Below are positions 46,776 to 59,442 of a DNA stretch of 64,000 nucleotides, one piece after another. The first letter of the stretch is position 1, and each line of letters opens with the position of its first letter. A program made the position numbers and the translations under genes. The notes below the pieces were generated by a model, which was not told the DNA's origin, did not search any database, and worked only from the letters and a program-made list of their open reading frames with translations. Origin of the DNA: Ehretia macrophylla (lineage: Eukaryota > Streptophyta > Magnoliopsida > Boraginales > Ehretiaceae); the NCBI GenBank assembly GCA_037974665.1, contig CM075773.1:63332763-63396762 (forward strand), written 5' to 3'.

Positions 46776-48714
46776 CTTAAAATTAATGCAGTTCTTTATT
46801 CAAATCAGTTTCTATCGCATTTGGTTTACTGTCCTTATCATATGTAATTATGTTGTGAATATTGTTCTCTCCTTACCGTTCGAGGATTGCTTTTGGTTTT
46901 CACCTTTATACCCTTTAAATTCTGATAGGTTATTATAGTACAATTGGTTAGGTATACGGTTAAGTTCCAACTCGCAATTTCATACATGTAAACTAAAATT
47001 ATGGATATTCATAACAATAGGAAGTAGCTAATTAAGCTATCTGAAAACTATCAATGCTGCAGTTGAAATCTGCAATGGTTCCAACTGTTAGAAATCATAT
47101 GAGGTGCCAATGTAACAGACATCAAACTTTTGATCATTGATGAAAAATTCTAGATGCTCTACTTTGAATTGAAAGTAGAGTGGAAATTTTAGATGTTATT
47201 TTTTAATATCTCTTACATTTCTTGGATCTGGCTTGCAATGGATAGGTGATGCAATGAAAACCAAGTTGCTCCACGGGCAAAATAGTGGAAGATTATCCAT
47301 TGTTTCATAACCTGATTGACAAAATTTGCAAATCAGCCACGCACAAAAACTTTGCTTTTGGGCCTAAATTAGCTAAATTGTTTATTTGAACTAAGGATTA
47401 AAAATTAAACTTTTGTTGGATTAGGCTTTTTAATAATTATTTGAGCCCAAGCCAATAAGTGTATTTCTAACCTAGAGTAGCCTATAAAATCTCTTGAGTT
47501 GTAGCCTAAATACATTCAGTTATTATGCCTAAGCCTTGAACATTTTTCACAACCTTGGATTTTATCACTATTTACATTCTTGTTCATGTGAAAGTCTTGG
47601 ATATCTTGAAGTTTAGTGATTAATTCTTCTTAGTGGTAAGTGGTCTAATCCTCACCTTTGTAAATTTCTATATTTTTGTCCTATTACGATTATGATTTAT
47701 AGAATTATTCGAAATTATTTGGTTTTAGAAATTTATTATGTATACTTTAAAATTTTCCACAAGCATTGTTATTTTATGGCAAATAAACGAAGCCTAAATT
47801 TTAATGATATCCTCAAGGACTAAAAGGCTCAATTTAACAGAGGTGCAATATCTACAAATTTGACAATAGATCCAAATGGGATGTTGATAGGAAGGGGGTA
47901 AGCCTTATGCATACTGGACTATCAACAATATAGCAAGAGTAGTAATAATTTTCAATGCAATCTTACTAAGAGACTAGGTTTTCGATTTTTAGAACCAATG
48001 ACCCACAATGGTATAAGGATATTGTTTACCAAAGTATTATCAATCAATAGCACTGAATAAAACAAAATCACTTAATGCCAGCCATCTATCATTTTTATGA
48101 ATAACTAAACAATCATGAAGGATGCTTAATGATTGATAACATAAAGATTTAACCAAATGATTCAAATAAGGAAATTACAATTGGCGTAGAAAAAATAAGG
48201 GGTAAGTCTTATATTACATCAAAACTTTTCATTTAACTCATAAATACATGATCAAGTTTTCCATTCTAAATAGTGTGTATAAGTATAAATGTAACAATGT
48301 CATTTTCTAACATAGCATGCAAAACAAAATTTATATAAAAGTAAATAATAGTTAGTTACACATCCCTAAAAAAATCCTCAATGAAAATAGATTCAATAAA
48401 ATGCATGATTATTATAATTGAGAAGAACTAGAGTATCTTAACCAAGAGATTCCTCAAAGTTTATTCAAATAGATCAGGCTCTGGTTCAGTAAATAATATA
48501 AAGAATGAAAGTGATTTCATGTTAGTGAGAATTCTTAGTTAACACTTAAAACAGAAAAAAATAATAATAATGAATGAAATGAGACAATCAATGAAGTAAA
48601 AACCTTAATTACATTAGTTACGTTTGAGAATCCATACCTCGTAGAGCAAAAACCTAGTAACCCATTCCCACCTAGGTCTCAAATGATCAATGAACCTAAT
48701 CTCTGACACTAATC
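46776..48714. other. Unassigned AT-rich region
   Basis: No long open frame and no clear transposon end were found. Around 47190-47300 a short plus-strand stretch could encode FLGSGLQWIGDAMKTKLLHG but has no recognised family. Around 47460-47560 the tataaaatctcttgagt stretch looks promoter-like. It may be decayed transposon DNA or a fragment of host sequence. Confidence 0.4.
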
Positions 48715-48810
48715 TGTCACGCCCCCAAAATTTGCTTAGGTAAATCTCAGAAATACAACTACCGTGCACTAAGAAAGATGACCTTCCTACGACGAAAAGT
48801 GCAAAATTAA
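48715..48810 (+). repeat. LTR-like sequence, left of the Harbinger insertion
   Basis: It begins TGTCACGCCCCCAAAATTTG, similar to other LTR starts in the window, and is interrupted at the taa (48808-48810) by the Harbinger element. It continues at 53298. Confidence 0.55.
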
Positions 48811-48849
48811 GGCTTCGTTTGTTTGTCGCAAAATAACTTGCTGAGGAAA

Positions 48850-49025
48850 AATGTTTTATTGAAAAATATTTTCCTGAAAAATGTTTTATGATGTTAGGTT
48901 GTCACACTGAAAAATATTTTCTGGTGTTTGGTTGTCACAATAGAAAATATTTTCTGGTGTTTGGTTGTGACATTGGAAAATATTTTAAGGTCTTCGGTTG
49001 TTATTAGAAAATACTTTCCAGTGAA
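48850..49025. repeat. Subterminal tandem repeats of the Harbinger element
   Basis: About four units contain gaaaatattttctggtgttt and ggttgtcaca. The right end has scattered gaaaatatttta words (53145-53280). These may be transposase or Myb-like protein binding sites; that role is inferred. Confidence 0.7.
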
Positions 49026-49485
49026 TTCTTTTTTACAAAAAGAATGAATTTTATTCTTAGAGAAATGTTTACCAAAAAAAAATGAATGAATTTTATTATT
49101 ACAAAAATATTAGTAAATAAAAAAATTGTAAATAGAATTTAAGAAACAGAAAGAAGAACTAATTCATCTAAAATAAATCAAAGTATGAAAGTTGCCATAT
49201 ACAAAAATAAGCCCCTAAAACACATACAAGCATCTATAATGATATAAATTAGATCTTAACTAATTTAAGTATCATACTACAAAGGGTCGTAATATTACCA
49301 ACATACATAATAGTTCAAGCATATCCATAATAACATAATCATATCCACCATAGTTGAAGCAAATCATCCAAAATATAATACATAGCCTAACATTAAACAT
49401 ATCAACCATAGTTTTTGACAAAAACAATATCCATCATAGTTAAAGCAAATCATCCATAATATTATACATTAATAATATTAAACAT

Positions 49486-50278
49486 TCATGGACTTTCATC
49501 AACTGTGGTTCTCAATGAAATTGAAGATCCAAAGCCTTCAAAGTTCACTGTTTTTGGCCATAAAAGCTTTAGCTTGCATCTCCCGCTCCACAAAGTTGGA
49601 TCTTCCACATTTCGGCGTCTCTTGCGATGAGACCTTGTACTCGAAGGACTAGCAAAAGAAGATGTGTCCATCATCTTGTTCATGCTCACTTCCACATCAA
49701 AATCATCAACTGGTGTGGAGTCAACTTCAATAGCTTCTTCCAAGTTGATGTCAGTAAAGGACTTTGCAAAGTTGCTCGTCGCCATATCCTTGCCAACTAC
49801 CAAAGTCATCGCATCATACATCTTAATCTTCTTGTTCAAGTATTTTTCATGATTTGGATGAGCCTGTAATGAAAATAAAAGTACGAAGCAAACATCAAGA
49901 AACATAAATATATATAGAGTTTTATATAAAGGGTCGAAATATTACCGCCACTACAACTTCATACACATGTTTGTCACATGTGATCATCTTCATGTTGTCA
50001 TCCCAACTGAAGCCACTTTTTGCTTTGAGTTGGGTAATTATCTTCCATTCTTTTTTGATAGTCCTCAAATGATTTTCAACATGAATAACTTGACAATCAA
50101 CATCAAATTTATCAACAGTTGCTTTGGCAACATTTACAAAGCTTTCGGTCTGGAAAGTGGATGAAGGTTTGTTTCTCTTCATTGCCTCCTCAACCAATAA
50201 TTCCATAAGTGTGTGGGACATTGGCTTTGACCACCTGAATTATTTAGCTTTACCCTTTCCATCCTTTGATGTATTCAT
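49486..50278 (-). pseudogene. Harbinger Myb/SANT-like DNA-binding protein
   Basis: Exon 1 starts at an ATG at 50278 (MNTSKDGKGKAK), meets a TAA near 50240, and continues open with FRWSKPMSHTLMELLVEEA to 49946. An 82-bp intron (49864-49945, GT...AG) joins VYEVVVA to AHPNHEKYLNKKI, and exon 2 ends at 49486. The segment with GFSWDDNMKMITCDKHVYE and HPNHEKYLNKKIKMYDAM matches the Myb/SANT-like proteins of PIF/Harbinger elements and related host proteins. In that family this protein binds DNA and helps the transposase enter the nucleus. Without the stop the protein would be about 255 residues. Translation could restart at the ATG at 50221. Confidence 0.8.
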
Positions 50279-50553
50279 GACTACATACAAACATTTAAGG
50301 TTGAGGCAAAATGAATAATCAAACAACCAATCCAATTTATAACAAACCATAACAGTCTATAGTAAAAAACCATAACAGTCATGCACTTGACCAATAATCC
50401 AATTCATCCAATTCATAATTAAACATAATAGTCCATAATAAACATCAATTCATAACAAACCATAGAAAAAAATCTAACAAACTAGTCAATACAACAATAT
50501 ACAAGAAGAACATTACATAATAGTAAACAATCCGATATATGACAACTCATGCA

Positions 50554-51770
50554 TTAATTATCTAATGTATTGTTGTAATCATTCCACATCATCGTTGCTA
50601 TCATTTCTCTTCTTGCCAACGATTCTCGGTTTTCTTCCCTCTCCTGTCTTTGACTTAATGTAGGCCTACGACTTTCTATGCGAACATTTTCTTCAAATTC
50701 ATCCATTATGAAATCATGTGGATCAATGACCATTACAAGGTTATGAAGGATGCAACTTCCCAAAACAACATCAACTTGTGTTTGGTATCACCAATGCGGT
50801 TAAGCATCAATTACACGAAAGCGTTTCTTCAATATTCCAAACCTGCGTTCAATGGTGGTCCTCAACGAGGAGTGATGAAGGTTAAATAACTCTTTCTCAT
50901 TTTTAGGTGGATGTTCACTAAATTCCGTGAGACGATATCTAACACCACGATAAGGGGAAATGATTCCATTACGGATGCCATATCCAGCATCACCCAAGTA
51001 ATACTTGCCTACAATTAAATAGGAAATTGTGTAATTATTTCCAATTTCATATGTATATATATACGCATACACGATTACAAGTCTATTTCTAATACCTTCA
51101 GGAATCTTAAGACCGCCTTGCCTCGATAGTGCATCAGTCAATACACGTGAGTCATGTGCACTTCCTTCCCAACCAGCAAAAACATAAGTGAATCTTAAAT
51201 CAAAAGTGATTGCTGCCAAGACATTTTGTGTTGTTCCATCTTTACGACCACGAAATTTGCCTTGAAATTCAAATGGGACATTTGCATCAACAAGAGTTCC
51301 ATCTATTGCTCCCACACAATCCTATTGATAAACATTTCTAATCAAATTTTTAAGAAGATTAATGTAAAAGGAAAATGCCATTTTTAATAAAACATAAAAC
51401 TTACCTTAAAAAATGGATAAAATCTTGTGTTGTTTGCAATTTGGGAAGGTGTTGAAAGCTCTGGGTCTTTTATGACATACTTGTACAACTTTAAAATTGC
51501 AGTCAACACAATCTTAAAGTATCGATGGACAGTCTCCACTGATCGGTAAAATCTTCCACTAATAACCCAAAACCTAAGATTGTGTCCTAATATTTGTAGG
51601 AACATCATAACTTGTTCCTTAACAGACAAATTTATGGTTGGGCGCAATAAATTATTTATAGTTAGAAGATCACAAAGTTTATTAAAAACTATAGGTTTCA
51701 TACGAATTTGCTCAACACAATGAGTGTCAGAGCGACACAATATATTGTTCATATAAAAATCTCCCTCACA
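50554..51770 (-). pseudogene. Harbinger DDE transposase
   Basis: There are three exons with clean introns of 83 bp (51322-51404) and 87 bp (51009-51095). Exon 1 holds the N-terminal region (CDLLTINNLLRPT, VKEQVMMFLQILGHNLRFW). Splicing gives FKDCVGAIDGTLV (first catalytic Asp), GWEGSAHDSRVL (second Asp), PEGKYYLGDAGYG and TIERRFGILKKRF (third catalytic residue, Glu). A single TAA at 50800-50802, where Gln would fit, separates this from the open tail VLGSCILHNLVMV to 50554. The true N-terminus may lie further upstream; an ATG near 51896 (MDHRKKIHVM) is followed by stops before joining, so the start is unsure. It cuts and pastes the element at TAA/TTA sites. Confidence 0.9.
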
Positions 51771-51896
51771 CTCGGCATGTAATCGAGGTTTTCTACGTAC
51801 AGACTATTTACGCTTAAGTTTTCTTAAATAGACATGACAATAGAGCTAGAGCAATTGCAACCATAGATATGGTCATCACATGAATTTTTTTCCTGT

Positions 51897-53297
51897 GATC
51901 CATAGAAGCTTTCTGCAGCTGCATAATAATATATAATGATGACAACTATTACTACACAGTGTAATAAAAATCAATAAAGAGTTAGTTTTATAACATAGAT
52001 GTAACTAATTGCAATATACAGTGAAAGAGCCTTCAGAGAATATTTCAAAAACAAAGCTATTAAAATCATAGTTGAAGCACATACTCCATGGCATAAGCCA
52101 GTCTTAACTAGGTACCATTATTTGGATATCTCATTTAACATACTAATGAGCCATCAAATAGAGAAAAGTACAGCTAACACAGTCACCAGTTTCGATAAAG
52201 TAAAACAATATTGCACGAAAAGAATAAAAACAAGCTTGTCAAAATGCAAATTGCAACAAGCACAAAGCAACAAGAAAATACACATTCTACTTCCTTAAAA
52301 AGCAAATCAAAACAGACAATGTAAACAAGATCCATCTTCATAAGATCAAATTTCCATTATCACAATCATTTCACTAACTTCAACAACAAAACATAAAATT
52401 AACAACCTTTGCAAAAATAAAAGTTGAAAAAAAAAAACACAAATGAGCAAATCATTATATATTTGAATGTACTAAAAAAAATTCCATTCTCATACCTTAT
52501 TGAAACTCTACCACAACTTTCAAACCACAGATCTCAGAAATTCCATAACCACACCAAATCAAACTCTAATAGTAAAAAAGAGCTCTAACACCACATTTTC
52601 AAGACATCCAAATCAACACACACCTCAAAATAGCAAATTATTGAACTTGCAACCTTTAACTTTCACTTAAATCAACAAATGTGATTCACCAAATCCAACC
52701 TAAGATGGTGCCTGTTGACAACACCACAATCAATCGTCTCTTTCACCAACACAAAAATATATATATATATGCTTGTGAAAAAGAAAAAGAAAAAGAAAAA
52801 ACAATGAAAAAGTAAAAAAAAAACATGGATTGCAAGACAATGTTGTTAACTAACCAAAAAAAAAAATCATAAATAAAAAAATATGCTTGTGAAAGCTATG
52901 AACATTGGCATCTTTTAAGAAGAAAAAAAAAAAGAAATCAGAAATATATAGAGACAATGTTGTGAAATTTATAAAATAATAATAATAAATAAATAAAACA
53001 TACATTGATCTAGATCTGATATTGTGGTAGGAGAAGGTGAGAGAGAGAGAAGAGAGAGACGGTGAAGGCAAAAGCTTTAGCAGCCGCACTTTTTTATGAG
53101 ATGAGAGAGAAAACGGTAGGTAAAAAGTGAATGCACAACTGATGTAAAATATTTTCTTCTCCCATTTTAACTACAACTTTTCCTTTGACTGAAAATATTT
53201 TACCATTGACTATATTTTTCGTCCTACCAAACACCGTAAAATGTTTTATGTGGAAAACATTTTACGGGAAAATATTTTATGGCAAACAAACGGAGCC
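51897..53297. other. Harbinger 5' non-coding region
   Basis: AT-rich DNA between the transposase and the right end, with an (AT) run at 52759-52770, A-rich tracts and a gaga-rich stretch at 53037-53062. No gene is apparent. It should contain the transposase promoter, but no clear motif can be singled out. Confidence 0.5.
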
Positions 53298-53818
53298 TAA
53301 ATGAAAATTTTAAAATAACAATTATATATATGCTACGAGCAATCAGAGCATCTAATTCTAGCATAACGTAGTGGAATACTTCTTCCAAAGTCTCAAACCA
53401 ACCTAATAAATTAAAACTCATAAGTCTAAGTGAAATAATCAATTTATTCCTAACTAAGAAATTCAAAAGAGTTGTATTAGCTATTCATCAAGGTTGTCTC
53501 AGCCCCAAGCCAAAACCAAAGTCTATCCTTACCTTTTACAAAGAAAAACATTTTTACAAAATAAGAAACAAATCTTAGTAAGTGGTAATCTCCCAAAAAA
53601 ACTCTTGGGATCTTTAAAATATTCTTATATGTTAGATAGTCATATTATCATAGTTCATAGATTTGACAATGATGAAGTTCATGCAAAAATCATAATTTTT
53701 AATGTATAGAATAATAAAAGTTCATGTCAAACCAAATTCATATGCCAAGAATTCCTAATGCCAGAAACCATAGTCAAATGAATCCAATATCCAAGTTTAA
53801 GTAAGCATTTATCCTCTA
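53298..53818 (+). repeat. LTR-like sequence, right of the Harbinger insertion
   Basis: It continues the sequence interrupted at 48810. The part 53527-53770 closely matches 31341-31600. It ends where the inverted block begins. Confidence 0.55.
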
Positions 53819-54942
53819 CCATCGAGTAAAAAATATTGGCAATTATCCTCCTGCATAAGTTGGAAGTATTGACATTTATCCTTCATCATAGAGTCAGAAG
53901 TATTGACATTTATCCTCCGCCAAAGAGTCAGAATTATTGACATTTATCCTCAGCCAACAAGGGGTTGGGAAACATACATTATAATTAAAAATTTTAATTT
54001 TACAGCGGAATTAATTACATGTATCCGTTTATGGTTATTCACACAGATTTGAAACATATGACAAATTTAATCTAATTAAATTTAATGTGTAGTTCTAGGA
54101 TTACCTCTAAATGCAAAACAATAGAAGATTATGAGACGAGATTCCCAAGTGTGAAGCCTCCAAGAGTAATCCACATGAGATTCGCGCAACCAATTAGATC
54201 TAGCCCTAACTAGAGCTTTTAGAGAAAACCCGTATTATTTTGAACTGAAAAAGAATTGTATGCTAGCTTTTTCTGTGTCATAATATTCCTTTATATAGTA
54301 ACTTCTCTCGACCTACGATCATACATGGGCCAGTCTAAATTGACCAGACTTGGACTCTGCAATAATCTGATCAATCATCTAATTACTACGAGTCCATTAT
54401 ATTAATATTATGACAATCCTAAAATTAATTTAATCTTTTTTCTAATCTAATTTATTTGTTAATTTCTTTTGTGTGTGACATCTCGAGTTCATAATTAATT
54501 AGCATCGGATATTAATCTAAGTAATATTTAATTAGAACCCTTTCTAATTAATTCACAAATCGCGAGTGACACCTAGTAATATATCGCAATTATCCAATTA
54601 ATGATGAAGTGCAAGTACACAAACCCTTTTAGAGTAATTTCCACGCAATCGAATCCTTATGTCTAAATCATCGTGATTGATCCAGAGTCATGGATACTGT
54701 CACGCTCCGGGCCCAGACTCTCAGGCCCGCATGCGCGACTAGTGTTGTAGGCATGAGAAACAACTACCTAAGCCCTCTTTTCTACTGGTCCAAAATGGCT
54801 AACCCAAGTTATTCTTTATACCCACAATACCCACTTATAAACCACATAATCACACTATATTTCAGCGATGTGGGATATTATACACACCCTCCCCTCCCCC
54901 GGTTAAGGACCTAACATCCTCATCAGAGGCACATAAACCCAG
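53819..54942 (-). repeat. Inverted counterpart of the LTR-like region 19008-20122
   Basis: It includes the same 34-bp minisatellite (about 53819-53950) and TATA region (about 54290-54300). Only point differences and small indels distinguish it from copy 1. Confidence 0.7.
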
Positions 54943-57264
54943 TGTAACGCCCCGAACCCAACCCCACGCTACAGGTCAAGTCCGGGCCCGTCACTCAGAC
55001 AGAGTCTCCTCTGTACTGTGGACTAAATTGGTACCTGTGATAATCACATAAAATGCCTGAACCACAACAACCACTTCATTCAATCTAACTTCCAAGTTTG
55101 ACAGAACCAACCAAATTCACAAGGCCATCCGAGCCTTTGCATAACAAAAATAGAAACATACAAGCATGCAGGTTCAATTCTAACTTAAACTTTCCAGTAG
55201 TATGACATGGTTAAAACAAGCTAATTATCACCCCCAAGCATGCAACAACCGAGTTAGGTCTAGTATAATCTATTATATGCCATTCTACTTTATATTCAAC
55301 ATTCAAGAATATAATTAAGTTACAACTTTCCTAGCAAATATACAAGACCTCAAGGTCTCAAAACATAACAACTAACATCAACTCCAAGCAAACTGCACGT
55401 ATGATCAACCTTATCACACAGGAATCAAGGGTTCTGATCTATGGGCACCTCTTCTTCTTCTTCTATTGCTATCAGCTGGGGGTTCACCTCAGCCTCTCCT
55501 GAAACATGTCAAATGAAGCGTGAGCAACAATGTTGCCCAGCGAGGGAGATGATGCAACATACCGTAGCGTGCATAATGATATACAAACACAAGAAGTCAT
55601 ATATATACAACATAAACCAACAAGGTTAAATAGCCAAGTAATTAACCATATTAAAAAGGATATGGTTCCACTTCAAGTCTTCAATCACAAGGCACGAGCC
55701 ACGAACTTCACGCAAGTGCCGGCAAACCCATACACTAACAAGTTGGGATACTCTAGATGTATCCCGATCCTACGACCCTTTCTCCTGAGGTAGGTCCATA
55801 TGCCCAGCAGGTAAACCATGCCTCTAGGGTAGTGGAGTATGCTCAGCGATAAAGGAAATAGGCACCATGGTAATCGAGGGAGCACGGCAAACCCGACGCC
55901 ACCTGTGTTTCTCGACACTACCATGTCCGAAAAGGTTGCGCAACCCCGAGACAAGTCCACAAGCATCAAAATATCAAATAACACGTAAAAGGGTCGACAA
56001 AGTAGGCCGCCCTCACATATAAACACAATATAAGCTCACATAAGCACGAAATAGCTTTAAAGTCTCAAAAGAAGCAATCAAAATAATTTTTTCCCACAAT
56101 CTACTCAAATAGATCAATTATACTATAGACAATCAATATAATGCATGACAACACAACAACAAGCTTTAGATGCGTCAATAGAAGCCTAGTACCACTTTTC
56201 CCCTTTCTTTAACCTATCTTTTCTTCTCCTATGTGCATTTCAAGATTCTCAAACCATATCCTACTCATACTACAACCCTAATTAAGCCAAAAGACACCTA
56301 TTAAGATCATAAAAACCTATTTTAGAAGCTAAATCTCGGGAAGGCCCCGAGCGGGTTTTAACTACAACTATACTATCCGAACCCCGATTTCGCGTAACGA
56401 AAGCACCAAAAGTGCTTCCATACCCCAAGGATACCTAATCCAAAGCCCAAACGTGCCCGGATTGCACAACGAGAAAAGTCATCTTTTTAAAGTCGACTAA
56501 TTTTGCAATTTAGCTCGGTTTGGGGTGATTCAACTTCACATGGCCTCCCAACTAACTTCATTAGGGTCTAGAGAATCTAATTGATGCCTCAATTCATTCC
56601 AATTAGCACATTTATTCAAAACCCTAAATACAAGCACTATTTATCATCTCTTTCATAACATTCATGCTTTCAACCATGGATTATGCTATCAAACTATAAA
56701 ATTTTACTCTATAGGCTCTAATAAACACATATAAAGCATTCATAACAAGTATTGTAGCTATAATCAACAAATCAAAATTTTCAACATATGAGCATAAACT
56801 CTGAAAGCTATAAAATGCAACTCCCTCACAATTTATGATGTGTAGAAGCTTGTTGAGGAATCCTAGGATGCTCAAACAACTCCAAGATCCAAGCCAAGAG
56901 TCAAGCTAGCAATATTGTTGAAGAAATTTTCCTCTTTTTTCTCCTTGAAGTGGTCGGCCAATGGGGGGACACAAAGGGAATTCTTTGCTTTGTTTTATGA
57001 GTTGTTTTTTGTTAAATGGTGATAACTTAATATATAGATATATAGGTGCAATAAGTTGTGGTCAAATACTACATAAAACTTGGTCAATTGAGCTTAATTA
57101 CTAATCAAATACTAACTAAGTCAAAACTAAGGTTGTTACGTACGTAACACTATTCAAATAGTGTGAAAACTATTTTCCAAACACATGCTTCCAAGCTCGA
57201 AAGTCCAAAATAACAAGGTCTCAATTCCTTTTATATGTCATATGACTTAGGAAAAATATTAAGT
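54943..57264 (+). repeat. LTR B, second copy, 3' end deleted
   Basis: It starts TGTAACGCCCCGAACCCAAC at 54943 and continues uninterrupted through the point where the LARD-like element sits in copy 1 (empty site near 56253-56268). It stops at the 686-bp deletion junction. A (CTT)n run lies at about 55448. Confidence 0.65.
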
Positions 57265-58349
57265 GGATATACTTTCATACGTGTTTGTGATTTGGTTATT
57301 AATGCTTATGGAGTGATATTGCTTATTCTAATGCTAGAGGGGCAACCTACTTTGTTGTCCCATCGTTTTAAGTGCTCATTGAATGAATGTTTTAATGATT
57401 GATTGCGTGATATCATAAGGTTGCAACCTTCTATTGAGGCACGATTGTGTTGTGTCTCCACTTGGCGGCAGCAGGCTTGCCAATGGTTACATGACCTCCG
57501 CGACCTATTCCCTCACTCACTTGGTCGGTGAAGGCATTGAGGTGTTTGGTCGTAGGATTTTGGGGTACATCTGGAGTACATCCACTAGTGATATAAAGGA
57601 TTGTCTACATCGCAATCACAAAGGGGCAAAGAAGTGGGAGTGATAAGGTTGGAATGAAATCGTATCCTTTACTTGAGTGTTTATATAGTTTTATATTACT
57701 TGATTGAGTGCTTTCATGCTTCTTGTTATTGTCTAATGCCTACTTGTATATTTATTGCTTTGATACATGTTACTTGGCATATGTGCATCATGAAAAGGTT
57801 TTCAAAAGCCTCCCCATACCCCCCCTCACTGAGCTAGTGGTTGATCACCCCATTTATTCAACAATTTTATGTGAAGCCAAAGTAGCCCCTCAAGAAGTAA
57901 ATTGAAGATAATTTGCTTGTTTACTTAAAAGGTTGGCATGTGTTTTGGCTATGATCTAGGAATGTGGATTATGATGTTTTGCAAGTTGTATAGCTCGTTT
58001 TGCAACAAAGTTTCATTGTGCACATGTTGGATCATAGCTTTTGACTTGTAGAAATTAAATAAGCTAGTTGTAAGTTTATGAACTACTTTGGAAATATAAC
58101 TAAAGCACGTTTAGCTTACTTTTGGACTTGGAATTGTAAATGTTGCTAGGTTTGCATAGACTTAGTATGGAAAAATGTTGTGTTTAACAGATATGCATAA
58201 ACAGAGTTTCAAGATGTTGTCTTGTGTATTTGTTGTTGGCTTTGAGCATAATTGTACAGGTGTTGGAATGTCCGTAATACAGAGAAGACTCTGTTCGATT
58301 TTTGTCGAGTTCAAACTTGACTTCTAGGAAAGGGTTGGGGGTGCTGACA
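57265..58349 (-). repeat. LTR A, second copy, truncated
   Basis: This is the inverted match of about 7979-9067; its start, TGTCAGCACCCC on the minus strand, is at 58349. The open frame 57434-57643 is conserved with copy 1 but is LTR sequence. Confidence 0.6.
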
Positions 58350-59442
58350 TGGGGAGGGGGGGGTAGAATGAGGGGATGGGGTGTTGATGTGGGATGGGGT
58401 AGGCTGGGTAGAGTTGATAGGGGGTAGGGTGGGGGGGGGGTAGAGGGTAGCTAACGGGGTGTGGGGTGGGGGGTGGGGAGTGGGGGGGCTGAGTGGCTAA
58501 TGGTGGGGGGGGAAGGGGGGGAAAGGGGGTGAGGTGAGGAAAATGATGATTTTTTATTTTATTTTTTTTGGATGAAAAGAATAGGAGGAGAGAGAATAAA
58601 GAAGATAAAAAAAAATGTATAATATAAGGGTAAAAATGTGATTTTACTAAAATTTTTAACACTGATAGTTTAAAAGAGATTGAGGGGGAAGGTATGTCAT
58701 TTTTTAAAAATCGTAGGGGAATTTTTTATAGTTTTGCTAACACAGGGGAGCGGGTTGATATACAGTAGAATCTCTTTAAATTAATACTCGATAAATTAAT
58801 AATCTATTTTAATTAATAAAAATGTCCGATCCCGACTGGGACCAGTGTAAAAAGTTGATAAATTTGATAAAATTATAAGATAATACATTTAAAAATTTTC
58901 ATTTGTATTTTATTGACCCAAATATTTCATAAATTAATAATTAACTAAAAAATACATAATAAATTGGCTATGAGGTTTTCTTAAAGTATGAATCAAGAGT
59001 AGCTTGTCATTTGTTGAACTTCAAATCTAGTTGAATCTCATATTTAATTATTTAAAGAGAAAAATTGAGATAATCCTACAAGGATTAGGATACAAGATTA
59101 GAGAAATTAGTTCTCATCCTAATCCTACAAAGACTTGGATACTAGATTAGGAAAACTTTGTTCTAATCCAACTAAATTAAAATTTATCTTCTATTCTGAT
59201 TACGTATCTTTTCAAATTGGACCGAAAAAATACAAGTCACTTTTCAAAAAAAGACATCATAATCATAATATGTTTACTATAAATTCAAAACAATTAAAAA
59301 TATCTCTATTAATTAATAGTTATTAATTTATCGATAAATTAATATCTCGCTAAATTAATAGAATTTGGTGGTCCCAACGCTATTAATTTAAAGAGGTTCT
59401 ACTGTATATGAGTTTTACAGGGGAGTTGAATGATATTTATCC
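58350..59442 (-). mobile_element. Unclassified transposon end with G-rich tract, hosting a MITE
   Basis: This is the inverted match of 7546-7978. The G-rich tract runs about 58351-58545 and differs in length from the C-rich tract of copy 1. The MITE 58763-59404 interrupts it. Confidence 0.45.
58763..59404. mobile_element. Pogo-like MITE (Emigrant/Lemi type), 642 bp
   Basis: The ends read CAGTAGAATCTCTTTAAATT and, from the right, CAGTAGAACCTCTTTAAATT; the first 24 bp differ at one base. The element is flanked by TA (58761-58762 and 59405-59406). Copy 1 of the block shows the uninterrupted site (near 7580). The TIR style CAGTAnAACCTCTnTAAATTAATA is that of plant Emigrant MITEs and the pogo-like Lemi elements of the Tc1/mariner superfamily. 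No transposase is encoded. Confidence 0.9.

Larger units (their letters stand above)
48811..53297 (-). mobile_element. PIF/Harbinger transposon, 4.49 kb, nearly complete
   Basis: The terminal inverted repeats are GGCTTCGTTTGTTTGTC on the left and GGCTCCGTTTGTTTGCC on the right. They are flanked by the 3-bp duplication taa (48808-48810 and 53298-53300), as expected for PIF/Harbinger. The element carries both genes typical of autonomous members on the minus strand: a Myb/SANT-like protein (49486-50278) and a DDE transposase (50554-51770). Each has about one premature stop, so this copy is probably inactive but recently so. Confidence 0.93.

Noticed and set aside
58324-58662. Proline-rich 112-residue minus-strand frame
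   Set aside because: It is a translation of the G/C-rich low-complexity tract.
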